Assembly (NCBI GenBank): GCA_025965315.1
Contig: JAOPXD010000166.1
Location: 1 to 47,011, forward strand
Direction: 5' to 3'
Length of the DNA stretch: 47,011 nt
Source: Marmoricola sp.
Lineage (GTDB): Bacteria; Actinomycetota; Actinomycetes; Propionibacteriales; Nocardioidaceae
Part shown: positions 1 to 8,042 of the stretch, piece after piece
Layout: the number at the start of each line of letters is the position of its first letter
How positions within the stretch are numbered: position 1 is the first letter of the stretch
Notes under the pieces: model-generated
Database searches by the model: none
The model's input: the letters and a program-made list of their open reading frames with translations, nothing else
What the model was told of the DNA's origin: nothing
Position numbers and translations under genes: made by a program

Positions 1-1
1 C

Positions 2-175
2 CTGGAGCGGTACCAGAAGCTTCTTGAGGTAGTGCGCAATCTCCCCGCACTCGCGGGATTTTGCTACACGCAGCTGACGGACACCTACCAGGAGGTCAAC
101 GGGCTGCTGACCATGGACCGGCAGCCCAAGTGCGATCCCGGCGACCTGCGCCGCGCCACCCTCGGGGAACCCTGA
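2..175 (+). CDS. C-terminal fragment of a glycoside hydrolase family 2-type protein
   Basis: An open frame enters from the left edge and ends at TGA 173-175, leaving 57 residues. It reads LERYQKLL, then GFCYTQLTD and QEVNGLLTMDR. The pattern GFCYTQLTD followed by EVNGL(L/M) and DR is typical of the C-terminal end of the TIM barrel in GH2 beta-galactosidase/beta-glucuronidase-like enzymes. The catalytic residues would lie upstream of the window, so substrate and activity cannot be judged. The call rests on the motif alone. Confidence 0.7.
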   Translation: MERYQKLLEVVRNLPALAGFCYTQLTDTYQEVNGLLTMDRQPKCDPGDLRRATLGEP

Positions 176-234
176 CCGCCGGGATCAGGGACGGATCCGG
201 GGGTCACCGGATGGTCACGCGCTCCGGCCGTCGG

Positions 235-240
235 CAGGCT
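235..240 (+). promoter_or_regulatory. Leaderless-type -10 box (CAGGCT) for the small PspC gene
   Basis: CAGGCT ends 6 nt before the ATG at 247 and there is no Shine-Dalgarno sequence. This matches the NAnnnT-N6/7-RTG arrangement seen before many genes in this window. Inferred from sequence only. Confidence 0.4.
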
Positions 241-246
241 CGTGCC

Positions 247-558
247 ATGACCAACGCATCGCCGTCCGCCGCCCCGACCGCCGTCCGTCCCGAACTCCGC
301 CGCAGCGCCACCGAGAAGATGGCCGGGGGCGTCTGCGGCGGCCTGTCCGCCTACAGCGGCATCGACGCGCTGCTGTGGCGGGTGGGCTTCGTCGGCCTGA
401 CCGTCGCCGGCGGCGCCGGCGTCCTCGTCTACCTGCTGCTGTGGGTGCTGATGCCGCCCCCGGTCGCCGCGCAGGAGCCCGCCAGCCCGCTCGACCGGGC
501 CGTCACCGGCCTGCACACCCGGCTGACCGGGAACCAGGGCACCGGCGCGCAGGCCTGA
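247..558 (+). CDS. Small PspC-domain membrane protein
   Basis: 103 residues from ATG 247; the frame is open further upstream, but the composition and the -10-like CAGGCT six bases before this ATG favour this start. A Ser/Ala/Pro-rich leader of about 22 residues is followed by LRRSATEKMAGGVCGG, the hallmark of the PspC domain, then IDALLWRVGF and a hydrophobic stretch GVLVYLLLWVLMPPP that is the membrane segment. PspC proteins are envelope-stress components in the cytoplasmic membrane. It stands alone, apart from the PspC cluster at 4.8-8.0 kb, and is followed by a hairpin terminator. Its specific partner is unknown. Confidence 0.85.
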   Translation: MTNASPSAAPTAVRPELRRSATEKMAGGVCGGLSAYSGIDALLWRVGFVGLTVAGGAGVLVYLLLWVLMPPPVAAQEPASPLDRAVTGLHTRLTGNQGTGAQA

Positions 559-573
559 CCGGCCCCGGCGGGA

Positions 574-597
574 GGACCTTTCGGCGCCGAGAGGTCC
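574..597. terminator. Hairpin terminator between convergent genes
   Basis: GGACCT (574-579) pairs with AGGTCC (592-597), and the intervening TTCGGCGCCGAG is itself nearly self-complementary. The hairpin is compact and has no U-tract. It lies between the PspC gene ending at 558 and the acyl-CoA dehydrogenase ending at 607 on the other strand, so it may serve both. Confidence 0.6.
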
Positions 598-606
598 AGG
601 GGGACG

Positions 607-1794
607 TCAGTAGCTGCGGGTGAGGCCCAGCACCTGGGTGCCGATGTGGGCCAGCACCAGCTCCTCGGAGATCGGGATGTTCTTGGCGATGCGGGCGTCC
701 CGGAACAGCCGCTCGACCGGGTACTCCTTGCTGTAGGCCATCCCGCCGAAGGTCTGGAAGGCCTGGTTGGCCGCCTCCCAGCCGACCTGCGCGCCGGTGA
801 GCTTGGCGAACGAGGTCTCCGCGCCGCACGGCAGCCCCTGGTCGAACAGCCAGGCCGCCTTGTACGTCATCAGCCGGGCCAGCTCGGTCTTCGCCTTGAT
901 CTGGGCCAGCGGGAACTGGATCGCCTGGTTGGAGCCGATCGGACGCCCGAACACCTCCCGCTCGCGGGCGTACTTCGACGCGACGTCGAGGGCGGCATCG
1001 GCCGAGCCGACACCCCCGGCGGCGGCCAGGATCCGTTCCGGGTTGAGCACGTCCCAGAGGACCCCGAAGCCCTTGTCGACCTCGCCGAGGACGTTCTCCG
1101 CGGGGACGCGTACGTCGTCGAAGAAGACCTGGCTGGAGGCCAGGATGTTGCTGCCCATCTTCGGGATCGGCGTGTAGGAGAGCGTGCCCGCGGCGAGTGC
1201 TTCCTTGACGTCGATCAGGAAGAGCGTGAAGCCGTGGGTACGGCTGCCGCTCTGCGCTGCCTCGGCTGCCGGGATCGTCCGGGTGACGGCGACCATCCAG
1301 TCCGCACGCTCGACGTTCGAGATCCAGACCTTCTGCCCCTTGATCAAGAAGTCGTCGCCGTCACGGCGAGCGGCGGTCTTGATCTCGATCGCGTTGCTGC
1401 CGGCGTCCGGCTCGGTCAGCGCGAAGCAGAACTGGATGTCGCCGGCCGCGAGGCCGGGCAGGATGCGGTGCTTCTGCTCGTCGGTGCCGTGCCGGACCAG
1501 CGTCATCGCGCCGAAGCCGGGGGTGGTCACGTAGATGAAGGTGCCCTGGGTGCCGCCCGAGGCGCAGAGGGTGTCGTTCGCGACCGCGAGCTCGAGCAGG
1601 CCCTGTCCGCCACCGCCGTACTCCTCGGGGATGCAGAGTCCGAGCCACCCGCCGTCGCCGAGGTCCTTGAAGACCTCGTCGGGGAACCGGTGCTCCTCCT
1701 CGCAGCGGGACCAGTACGCGTTGTCGTACTTCGCAGCGACCGCAGCGACTCCGTCACGGACGGCGATCGCGGACTCGGGCAGGTTGAAATCCAT
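607..1794 (-). CDS. Acyl-CoA dehydrogenase (FadE family)
   Basis: 395 residues, normal for the family. It should catalyse FAD-dependent alpha,beta-dehydrogenation of an acyl-CoA thioester and pass electrons to ETF. The N-terminal helical domain (about 1-120) is followed by the FAD-binding signature FALTEPDAGSNA near 124-135 and GQKVWISN near 153-160. The C-terminal domain has AREREVFGRPIG and FQTFGGMAYSKEYPVERLFRD. There is no YEGT motif near the C-terminus; the Glu253 in LNPERIL is at the position used as catalytic base by isovaleryl- and long-chain-type enzymes. Its ATG overlaps the TGA of the upstream MpaB-like gene by one base (TGATG), implying coupled translation as third gene of the operon. 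The substrate is not predictable. Confidence 0.93.
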   Translation of the reverse strand: MDFNLPESAIAVRDGVAAVAAKYDNAYWSRCEEEHRFPDEVFKDLGDGGWLGLCIPEEYGGGGQGLLELAVANDTLCASGGTQGTFIYVTTPGFGAMTLVRHGTDEQKHRILPGLAAGDIQFCFALTEPDAGSNAIEIKTAARRDGDDFLIKGQKVWISNVERADWMVAVTRTIPAAEAAQSGSRTHGFTLFLIDVKEALAAGTLSYTPIPKMGSNILASSQVFFDDVRVPAENVLGEVDKGFGVLWDVLNPERILAAAGGVGSADAALDVASKYAREREVFGRPIGSNQAIQFPLAQIKAKTELARLMTYKAAWLFDQGLPCGAETSFAKLTGAQVGWEAANQAFQTFGGMAYSKEYPVERLFRDARIAKNIPISEELVLAHIGTQVLGLTRSY

Positions 1795-2711
1795 CAGGCA
1801 CCCTTCTTCTGTGCTTGGTTCTCGGCGGTACGAGCCTTGTCGGGAGCGTGGGCGTGCAGCTCGTCGCTGTGGTCGCGCGGTCCGAGGTCGGACAGCACGT
1901 AGCCGAACGGGTAGGTGCGGCTCGCATCGTGGCGGTACGGGTTGGCGGCAGCCCGGGGCGGTACGAACCGCATCGCCCGGCCGCGCAGCCGCAGGCCGGT
2001 ACGGACGGCGCGCACGAACCAGGCCGGCTGCCGGTCGTACCCGAGCGCGTCGACGAGCGGTTCGTCCAGGACGGCGATCATCACCCGCCGGATCAGCGGG
2101 CGCACCGGGCGCGGGTACCAGTTCAGGACGATCTGCAGGCTGGCATCGGCGACCCGGGTGTTGCTCGGGGCAGGGCTGAAGTTCTCGGCCTCGTAGTCGT
2201 CGTGCAGCCGCTCGTACGCGTCGTACGTCGTGGGCAGGTCCTTGATCCCCATCAGCTCACCGAGCCGGCTGGTGATCCGGGCCATCGCCTCCACCTCGTG
2301 CGGGTGCAGGCTCCGGTAGCCGTACGCGTCGATGAACCGCTTGGGGCCGACCAGCGTCGTGGCCAGCACGTAGCGGAACTCGTGGTTCGGGATCCCGTAG
2401 TGGCCGTGGATGTTGTTGAGCTGCTTGACCGTCTGGTGGGCGCGGTCGGAGTCGACCCCCTCCAGAGCGATCTGCTCGGCGACCAGCACGGTGTCGTCGT
2501 ACCGCTTCTGGCCGTCGTTCGCGAACCGGCCGGTCCGGTCCAGCAGGTCGCTGATGGTCGGTACGCCGTAGTCGCGCAGGAACGCGATCGAGGTCCCCTG
2601 GAAGAACTCGAACGGGAACTCGTGCCAGCCGACGAGGTGGTAGATCTCGTCGAAGTCGACAGCCGGGTCGAGCTCCTCGATCCGGCGGAGGTTGGCGTAC
2701 CGGCTCTTCAT
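1794..2711 (-). CDS. MpaB/DUF2236-family oxygenase-like protein
   Basis: 305 residues. The sequence follows the oxygenase MpaB/DUF2236 pattern (relatives include latex-clearing Lcp proteins, which bind haem): NNIHGHYGIPNHEFRYVLAT around 140-160, then RFIDAYGYR, and the conserved GELMGIKDLP...YDAYERLHDDYE block. Several His residues in the family fold could ligate haem; I cannot assign the axial ligand. It is sandwiched between two acyl-CoA dehydrogenases, 13 nt downstream of the first and overlapping the second by one base. This suggests oxidative attack on a lipid-like substrate followed by beta-oxidation-type steps; that link is inference. Confidence 0.85.
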   Translation of the reverse strand: MKSRYANLRRIEELDPAVDFDEIYHLVGWHEFPFEFFQGTSIAFLRDYGVPTISDLLDRTGRFANDGQKRYDDTVLVAEQIALEGVDSDRAHQTVKQLNNIHGHYGIPNHEFRYVLATTLVGPKRFIDAYGYRSLHPHEVEAMARITSRLGELMGIKDLPTTYDAYERLHDDYEAENFSPAPSNTRVADASLQIVLNWYPRPVRPLIRRVMIAVLDEPLVDALGYDRQPAWFVRAVRTGLRLRGRAMRFVPPRAAANPYRHDASRTYPFGYVLSDLGPRDHSDELHAHAPDKARTAENQAQKKGA

Positions 2712-2724
2712 CGCAGCGGCCCGG

Positions 2725-3864
2725 TCACAGGCCCAGCGAACGGCCGATGATTTCCTTCTGGATCTCGGTGGTGCCGCCGTAGATGGTGGAGATCCGGCTG
2801 TCCAGGTAGGCCTTCGCGATCGGGTACTCCATCATGTAGCCGTACCCGCCGTGGATCTGGACGCCTTGGTTGACGAGCTTGTTCTGCAGCTCGGTCGCCC
2901 AGTACTTGGCCATCGACGCGTCGACGGAGCTGAGCTCGCCGGCGAGGTGCTTCTTGAGGCAGTCGTCGACGAAGACCTGGGTGATCTTCGCCTCGGTGGC
3001 CATCTCGGCGATCGTGAACCGGGTGTTCTGGAACTTGCCGATCGGCTTGCCGAACGCCTCGCGGGTCTTGGCGTAGTCCAGGCACAGGTCGACGATGTAA
3101 TTACAGGCGGCTGCCGCCTGGGCGGCGATGATCAGCCGCTCCTGGGGCAGGTTCTGCATCAGGTAGATGAAGCCCTGTCCCTCCTCGCCGAGCAGGTTGG
3201 ACTTCGGGACGACGACGTCGGTGAAGGACAGCTCGGCGGTGTCCTGGGCGTGCAGGCCGATCTTGTCCAGGTTGCGGCCGCGCTCGAAGCCCTCCATGCC
3301 CTCCTCGACGACCAGCAGGCTGAAGCCGAGGTGGCCGGCTTCCGGGTTGGTCTTCGCGACCACGATCACCAGATCGGCGTTGATGCCGTTGGAGATGAAC
3401 GTCTTCGACCCGTTGACGACGTAGTGGTCGCCCTTGTCGACGGCGGTGGTGCGGACGCCCTGAAGGTCGCTGCCGGCGCCGGGCTCGGTCATCGCGATCG
3501 CTGTGATGGTCTCGCCGGTCACGCAGCCCGGGAGCCAGCGCTTCTTCTGCTCGTCGTTCGCGATCGCGGACAGGTAGGGAACGATGATGTCGGAGTGCAC
3601 CGAGAAGCCGAGGCCGTTCGCGCCGGCGCGGGCCTGCTCCTCGGAGATGATCACGTTGTAGCGGAAGTCGTCGACGCCGGGGCCGTCGTACTCCTCGGGG
3701 ACGTCGAAGCAGAGCAGTCCGAGCTCGCCGGCCTTGGTCCAGACCTCGCGGGGGACGATGCCGTCCTTCTCCCACTGGTCGTGGAACGGGATGACCTCCT
3801 TCTCCATGAAGGAGCGGACGGACTTGCGGAAGTCCTCGTGTTCTGCGGTGAAGATGTCGCGCAT
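2725..3864 (-). CDS. Acyl-CoA dehydrogenase (long-chain/LCAD-like)
   Basis: 379 residues from the ATG at 3864 (reads MRDIFTAEHEDFR). A longer upstream frame is rejected because it runs into the promoter region. AMTEPGAGSDL (near 124-134) and GSKTFISNGINAD are the FAD/substrate signatures; AKTREAFGKPIGKFQ and QIHGGYGYMMEYPI are C-terminal domain motifs. The short/medium-chain YEGT motif is replaced by YGGTTEIQ, and Glu242 in LPQERLIIA sits where LCAD and isovaleryl-CoA dehydrogenase carry their catalytic base, so the enzyme should be active and LCAD-like. It is the first gene of the three-gene operon 3864-607, with GAAAGGGA upstream of the start. It is divergent from a MerR regulator that probably controls it. 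Confidence 0.93.
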   Translation of the reverse strand: MRDIFTAEHEDFRKSVRSFMEKEVIPFHDQWEKDGIVPREVWTKAGELGLLCFDVPEEYDGPGVDDFRYNVIISEEQARAGANGLGFSVHSDIIVPYLSAIANDEQKKRWLPGCVTGETITAIAMTEPGAGSDLQGVRTTAVDKGDHYVVNGSKTFISNGINADLVIVVAKTNPEAGHLGFSLLVVEEGMEGFERGRNLDKIGLHAQDTAELSFTDVVVPKSNLLGEEGQGFIYLMQNLPQERLIIAAQAAAACNYIVDLCLDYAKTREAFGKPIGKFQNTRFTIAEMATEAKITQVFVDDCLKKHLAGELSSVDASMAKYWATELQNKLVNQGVQIHGGYGYMMEYPIAKAYLDSRISTIYGGTTEIQKEIIGRSLGL

Positions 3865-3938
3865 GGCGCTCGGCGTCCCTTTCGATCGGCTCTGTGATCC
3901 GGGGCCTTTCGGCACGCGCGGCAGAGGATGACAAGCCA

Positions 3939-4025
3939 ACTGTTACAGCAATACTGTCACGATACAAGGCCATCGCGACGCTCACCTGGCGCCGCCCTCG
4001 AAACTGCCAGTTCTACTGTTACAGT
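3939..4025. promoter_or_regulatory. Repeated ACTGTTACAGT dyads in the fadE/merR divergent promoter
   Basis: The 213-nt divergent gap holds ACTGTTACAG at 3939-3948, a partial copy ACTGTCAC at 3953-3960 and the palindrome ACTGTTACAGT at 4015-4025. The arms ACTGT/ACAGT are perfect with one central base. The local base composition is less GC-rich than the flanks. These are the likely binding sites of the MerR-type protein encoded next door. Exact -35/-10 elements could not be assigned with confidence. Confidence 0.6.
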
Positions 4026-4077
4026 CCAACCGTGCCAGTCCTCTGGCGGGTCACGTGCCGAGCCGAAAGGGACCCTC

Positions 4078-4815
4078 GTGAGTGCGCAGCCTGAGCTCGA
4101 CCCGGTCGCCGTCGCGGACGAGCAGTTCACCGTCGACGAGCTCGCCTCGATCACCGGCATGACGGTCCGTACGACGCGTTACTACGCCGGTCTCGGTCTG
4201 CTGCCGCCACCGATCCGACGCGGCCGGATGGCCTACTACTCAGCCCAGCACCGCGCGCGGCTCGAGCTGATCAGAGCGTTGCAGGACCATGGCTTCACCC
4301 TGGCAGCGATCGAGAAGTACCTGGCCCGGATCCCGGCCGACGCCTCCGTCGAGGACCTCGCCGTCCAGCGGGCGATGCTGACGTCCTGGAAGTCCGGCGG
4401 TCACGAACGGGTCACCCGCCGCCAGCTCGAGACCCGGATCGGCCGGAAGCTCGACGACGAGATGATCCAGCGTCTCGTCGCCACCATGTCGATCCTCGAC
4501 GAGGAGGACGGCAAGTACGAGATCCTGCCGGCCTTCGACGTCGGCCTGAAGTCGCTGGACCTCGACATCCCGCTCGACTCGCTGGTCGCTGCTGGCGAGG
4601 CGATCAACCGGTACATGGATGCGCTCGCCGACGAGCTCACCGCGATCCTGAAGGACCGGGTGCTGGCGCCGTACCTGGAGGGCCCGAAGAGCGAGGCCGA
4701 CAAGGCTCACTTCGAGCAGACCATGGCCCGGCTCCGCCAGCTCACCCTGGAGGCCGTGGTCAGCGGCTTCCAGCGCGCGGCCAACCAGGTGATCACCCGT
4801 TCGCTGTCGCGCTGA
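4078..4815 (+). CDS. MerR-family transcriptional regulator
   Basis: 245 residues from GTG 4078, preceded by GAAAGGGA at good SD spacing; the open frame upstream would run through the operators and is rejected. The N-terminal winged HTH reads FTVDELASITGMTVRTTRYY, then LLPPPIRRGRMAYYS, the usual MerR wing with DNA-contacting residues, and LELIRALQDHGFTLAAIEKYL. The long C-terminal part (about 90-245) is helical and has no Cys cluster, arguing against a metal sensor and for an organic or acyl-CoA ligand. It is divergent from the acyl-CoA dehydrogenase operon, which it probably regulates. Effector unknown. Confidence 0.88.
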   Translation: MSAQPELDPVAVADEQFTVDELASITGMTVRTTRYYAGLGLLPPPIRRGRMAYYSAQHRARLELIRALQDHGFTLAAIEKYLARIPADASVEDLAVQRAMLTSWKSGGHERVTRRQLETRIGRKLDDEMIQRLVATMSILDEEDGKYEILPAFDVGLKSLDLDIPLDSLVAAGEAINRYMDALADELTAILKDRVLAPYLEGPKSEADKAHFEQTMARLRQLTLEAVVSGFQRAANQVITRSLSR

Positions 4816-4818
4816 CCG

Positions 4819-5025
4819 TCAGCTGACCGGCACGATCGCCCAGGCGACGAAGTACCCGATCACGGCGGCGGGGAACGCGATGACCAGGGCGATCACTGCT
4901 GCCACCCGGACCAGCGTCGGGTCGACCCCGAGGTAGAGCCCGAGGCCGCCGCAGACACCGCCGACCATCGTGTCGTTGCTGGTCCGGGTCAGACGCTTCG
5001 GTGTTGCGTTCGGCTGCTGGGTCAT
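4819..5025 (-). CDS. Small PspC-domain protein
   Basis: 68 residues, almost only a PspC domain: KRLTRTSNDTMVGGVCGGLG, then GVDPTLVRVAAV and a membrane segment IALVIAFPAAVIGYFVAWAIVP. It is the last gene of a three-gene minus-strand operon. Its ATG overlaps the stop of the preceding gene by ATGA (5022-5025). It ends only 3 nt from the convergent MerR gene. Likely an envelope-stress membrane component acting with the two upstream proteins. Confidence 0.88.
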   Translation of the reverse strand: MTQQPNATPKRLTRTSNDTMVGGVCGGLGLYLGVDPTLVRVAAVIALVIAFPAAVIGYFVAWAIVPVS

Positions 5026-5333
5026 GACTGCTCCTCGGTGCTGAGGACGGCGGTGTCCTCGATGTCGGCGGTCGGCTCGTGGTTGGTCGGCCCGTCCGCG
5101 GGTGCCGGGTACGCCGGGACCGCCCGGCGGCGGGATCCGACGACGCTGGCTGCGAGCCCGATCAGGCCGGCGAGGATCAGGACGGCGGGGAACCCGACCG
5201 CCGTGCTCCCCAGGTCAGCGTTGGTCGCCTGCCCGATCGCCCAGACGGCGGAGATGCCGAGGAAGATCAGGCCGAGCACCAGGTGGGCGATGCCCAGGCG
5301 GCGCGGCGCGGTGGTGGTCTGGATCTCGCTCAT
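5022..5333 (-). CDS. Small two-helix membrane protein of the PspC operon
   Basis: 103 residues. Two hydrophobic helices (about 15-34, LVLGLIFLGISAVWAIG, and 46-64) are followed by a basic patch GSRRR and an acidic, probably disordered tail. The start ATG overlaps the stop of the upstream PspC-toastrack gene (ATGA, 5330-5333), and the next PspC gene overlaps in the same way, so all three are probably made together. It resembles LiaI-type small membrane partners in size and position only; function is not established from sequence. Confidence 0.8.
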   Translation of the reverse strand: MSEIQTTTAPRRLGIAHLVLGLIFLGISAVWAIGQATNADLGSTAVGFPAVLILAGLIGLAASVVGSRRRAVPAYPAPADGPTNHEPTADIEDTAVLSTEEQS

Positions 5334-6625
5334 TGCAGCCCCTCGGGGAAGTTTCCGGTGGCGACCTGCTCCACGGTGATCTGTCCGACCGAGGCGCTGA
5401 TGTCGAGGTGTACGGGGGAGTCGTCGGTCGGCGGGAAGGTGGTCGCGGTCAGGTGTCGGCTCACGGAGTCCTGGACGCCGCCGCCGTCGTACCCGGGGAC
5501 GCTGATCCCGCCCGCGAAGCCGAACTTCGCCTTGATGTCCACGCTCATGCTGGCGGGGACGATCACCTTGATCTGACCGGCGTTGATGCGCAGGTGGATG
5601 GTGCGGCCGGCCAGCGACTCCGGGTCCGCGAGCTGGGAGAGGTCGAGCACGATCCGGCCGTTGTGGGCCGTGTACGACGACGCGACCGTCGCGGAGCTCG
5701 CGGGTGCTACGTGGATGTCGCGTCCGTCGAGGTGGAAGCCGCCGACCACGGTGGCGACCGCCAGGGCGAACGTCGCGACCATCCCGATCAGGATCAGACC
5801 ACCGGGACGGCCGGTGAACGCGCCGACCACCAGCATCACGCCGGTGATCGCGATCGCCAGCGCCGGGTAGGCGGCCGGGACGACGTGGGTGGAGCTGCTG
5901 TCGATGATCCCGAGGGCGCCGAGGCCGATCGCGATCAGGGCCAGGGTCGGGAAGAACCAGAGGATCCCGGTGCGCTTCGGCCGTGGCGGGATCAGCGGTC
6001 CGCGCGCGACCGGCGGTTGCCACGCCGGCGGGGCCGGGGGCACGTACGTCGGCACGTACGTCGGTGCGGCCGGGGCGCCGTAGGCGAGCGGGTCGCCGAC
6101 CGGAGCGGTCACGGTCGCAGTGTCGTAGCCGGGGGCGGCGGCGTAGGTCGCGACCCGCGTGCCTCTGTGCTCGTTGCGGCGGTCCCGGGCGATCAGCACG
6201 ACGCCGATCACGACCGCGATGCTGGCGATCGGCCAGCCGAGGTTGAAGCCGCTGAACGCATCGCCCATCGCGATCAGGAACGCCACCACGGCGGCGGCGA
6301 GCAGCAGGATCTTGCGGGGTTCGCTGCCGACCTGGATCGCGGCGCGCTCACTGCCGTCCTCGGGGACGAACACCCAGCAGACGGCGTACACGAGCGCACC
6401 GGCGCCGCCGAAGAGCGTCGTCACCGCGAGCAGCACCCGGACGATGGTCGGGTCGATGCCGAAGTGCCGGCCGATGCCACCGGCGACACCGGCGATGTAG
6501 CGGTCCGAGACGCTGCGACGCAGGCGGTCCAGGTCCTGGTGCGCCTGGGTCGGTGGCGGCGGCGGTGGCGGTGGCGCCGGGGCGGGGCCGGGATCCGCGC
6601 TGGGACCGGTGCTGGTTTCGCTCAT
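5330..6625 (-). CDS. PspC-domain protein with C-terminal toastrack/LiaF-like domain
   Basis: 431 residues from ATG 6625. A Pro-rich head with an eight-proline run precedes a PspC domain (about 35-92, with RYIAGVAGGIGRHFGIDP and a TM helix ending in WVFVPEDG). Two TM helices follow (about 106-146), then a Pro/Tyr-rich linker (about 170-220), three more TM helices (about 228-300) and a beta-rich C-terminal domain (about 305-431, with GRTIHLRINAGQIKVIVPA and ISASVGQITV). This is the toastrack/LiaF-C fold associated with PspC proteins. It heads the operon divergent from the histidine kinase and probably senses or regulates envelope stress. A CACGAT box lies six bases before the ATG. Confidence 0.88.
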   Translation of the reverse strand: MSETSTGPSADPGPAPAPPPPPPPPTQAHQDLDRLRRSVSDRYIAGVAGGIGRHFGIDPTIVRVLLAVTTLFGGAGALVYAVCWVFVPEDGSERAAIQVGSEPRKILLLAAAVVAFLIAMGDAFSGFNLGWPIASIAVVIGVVLIARDRRNEHRGTRVATYAAAPGYDTATVTAPVGDPLAYGAPAAPTYVPTYVPPAPPAWQPPVARGPLIPPRPKRTGILWFFPTLALIAIGLGALGIIDSSSTHVVPAAYPALAIAITGVMLVVGAFTGRPGGLILIGMVATFALAVATVVGGFHLDGRDIHVAPASSATVASSYTAHNGRIVLDLSQLADPESLAGRTIHLRINAGQIKVIVPASMSVDIKAKFGFAGGISVPGYDGGGVQDSVSRHLTATTFPPTDDSPVHLDISASVGQITVEQVATGNFPEGLQ

Positions 6626-6631
6626 GTCCTC

Positions 6632-6637
6632 ATCGTG
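6632..6637 (-). promoter_or_regulatory. Leaderless-type -10 box (CACGAT) for the PspC-toastrack operon
   Basis: CACGAT on the minus strand is exactly 6 nt from the ATG at 6625. The divergent kinase gene carries the same hexamer 7 nt from its ATG, so the two operons may share regulation. Confidence 0.4.
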
Positions 6638-6733
6638 GTCCCGAGCGGCGCTCGCGGCTATCGGGGACGTCCCTGATCCTTGGCGGTGCACACCTCGGGG
6701 TCGGACCCTGATGTCCGTGCCGGTCGCGGGTGC

Positions 6734-6739
6734 CACGAT
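6734..6739 (+). promoter_or_regulatory. Leaderless-type -10 box (CACGAT) for the sensor kinase
   Basis: CACGAT ends 7 nt before ATG 6747 and there is no convincing SD. The identical hexamer faces the other way at 6632-6637, giving a symmetric divergent promoter region of about 120 nt. Confidence 0.4.
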
Positions 6740-6746
6740 GGTCCCC

Positions 6747-8042
6747 ATGACCGCTCCCGTGCCTGCGCCGCCGTCACGGCCCGGGTACGGCCCGCGGCCG
6801 GGGCAGCCCGCCAAGGCGTACCGGAACGCGGACGAAGGAATTGTCGGCGGCGTGGCCGCCGGCCTGGCTGCCCACCTGAACCTCCCGATCACCTGGGTCC
6901 GGATCGCGTTCGTGGTCGGAACCCTGATGGGCGGGTTCGGGCTGCTGTTCTACGCGGGTCTCTGGATGGTCCTTCCGGTCCAACGGCACTTCGACGACGC
7001 AGCGCCGGGCCTCGCCGCGGCCGACCGGCACGGCAAGCGGCCGCGCCGGATGCTGGGGATGACCGACTTCGGTCCGCTGCTCGCGCTCGGTGTGATCGGT
7101 GTCGGGCTGGTCGCCCTGCTCGCGATGACCACCGGGCACGGCGGGTTCTTCTGGCCGGCGCTGCTCGCGGTGGGTGGCGTCGCCGTCCTCTGGAGGCAGG
7201 CGGACGAGGCCCAGCGCGAGCGCTGGGTCGATGCGAACGGCCGGATCAGCGTGGTCCGGGTCCTGGTCGGCGGCGGTGGCCCGGCGCCGTACCTGCGCCT
7301 GGTCGTCGGCGGCGTGATGGTGGTCGGCGCGATCACCGTCGTCTCGGTCGGTGCCGGCGGCTGGAGCGCCGTCCGCAGCGTCGGCGTCGCCACCGCGCTG
7401 GCCCTGCTCGGGGTCGCGCTGATCGTCGGCCCGTGGCTGCTCCGGCTGACCTCCGACCTCGGCGAGGAGCGGGCCGAGCGGGTCCGTTCCCAGGAACGCG
7501 CCGACGTGGCTGCGCACCTGCACGACTCGGTGCTGCAGACCCTCGCCCTGATCCAGAAGTCGGCCGACGACCCGGCCTCGGTCGTCAAGCTGGCGCGTGC
7601 GCAGGAGCGCGACCTCCGGGGCTGGCTCTTCGACTCCGCCGGCGGTGACTCGACCACGCTCGCCGCTGCTCTGCGCGCCCTTGCCGGGGAGGTCGAGGAC
7701 GCCTACGGCGTCCCGGTCGAGGTCGTCTGCGTCGGCGACCCTCCCGTCTCCGAGGACCTCCGGCCGCTGGTGCTGGCCACCCGGGAATCGGTCGTCAACG
7801 CTGCCCGGCACTCCGGTGCCGCCAGGGTCGACGTGTACGCCGAGGCCGGGGCCGCCGCGATCGAGATCTTCGTCCGCGACCGGGGTGCCGGCTTCGAGGT
7901 GGCATCGGTGGCGGCGGACCGGCACGGCGTCCGTGACAGCATCGTCGAACGGATGCGCCGGCACGGCGGTTCGGCCGAGATCCGCAGTACGCCGGGCACC
8001 GGCACCGAGGTCCACCTGAGTCAACCGATGAGGAGCACCTGA
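6747..8042 (+). CDS. PspC-domain sensor histidine kinase (LiaS-like)
   Basis: 431 residues from ATG 6747. A PspC domain (about 22-78, AYRNADEGIVGGVAAGLAAH and a TM helix) is fused to four more TM helices (about 108-127, 134-149, 185-203, 212-231). A HisKA_3 dimerisation region follows, with phosphoacceptor His259 in AAHLHDSVLQTL, then a HATPase_c domain with the N-box ESVVNAARHSGA, DRGAGF and GTGTEVHL. It should autophosphorylate and signal to the response regulator whose ATG overlaps its TGA by one base. Divergent from the PspC-toastrack operon, it forms a LiaFSR-like envelope-stress system; the inducing signal is not visible. Confidence 0.92.
   Translation: MTAPVPAPPSRPGYGPRPGQPAKAYRNADEGIVGGVAAGLAAHLNLPITWVRIAFVVGTLMGGFGLLFYAGLWMVLPVQRHFDDAAPGLAAADRHGKRPRRMLGMTDFGPLLALGVIGVGLVALLAMTTGHGGFFWPALLAVGGVAVLWRQADEAQRERWVDANGRISVVRVLVGGGGPAPYLRLVVGGVMVVGAITVVSVGAGGWSAVRSVGVATALALLGVALIVGPWLLRLTSDLGEERAERVRSQERADVAAHLHDSVLQTLALIQKSADDPASVVKLARAQERDLRGWLFDSAGGDSTTLAAALRALAGEVEDAYGVPVEVVCVGDPPVSEDLRPLVLATRESVVNAARHSGAARVDVYAEAGAAAIEIFVRDRGAGFEVASVAADRHGVRDSIVERMRRHGGSAEIRSTPGTGTEVHLSQPMRST

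Noticed and set aside
3928-4077. N-terminal extension of the MerR regulator
   Set aside because: The extra 50 codons lie over the operator dyads; a good SD precedes GTG 4078.
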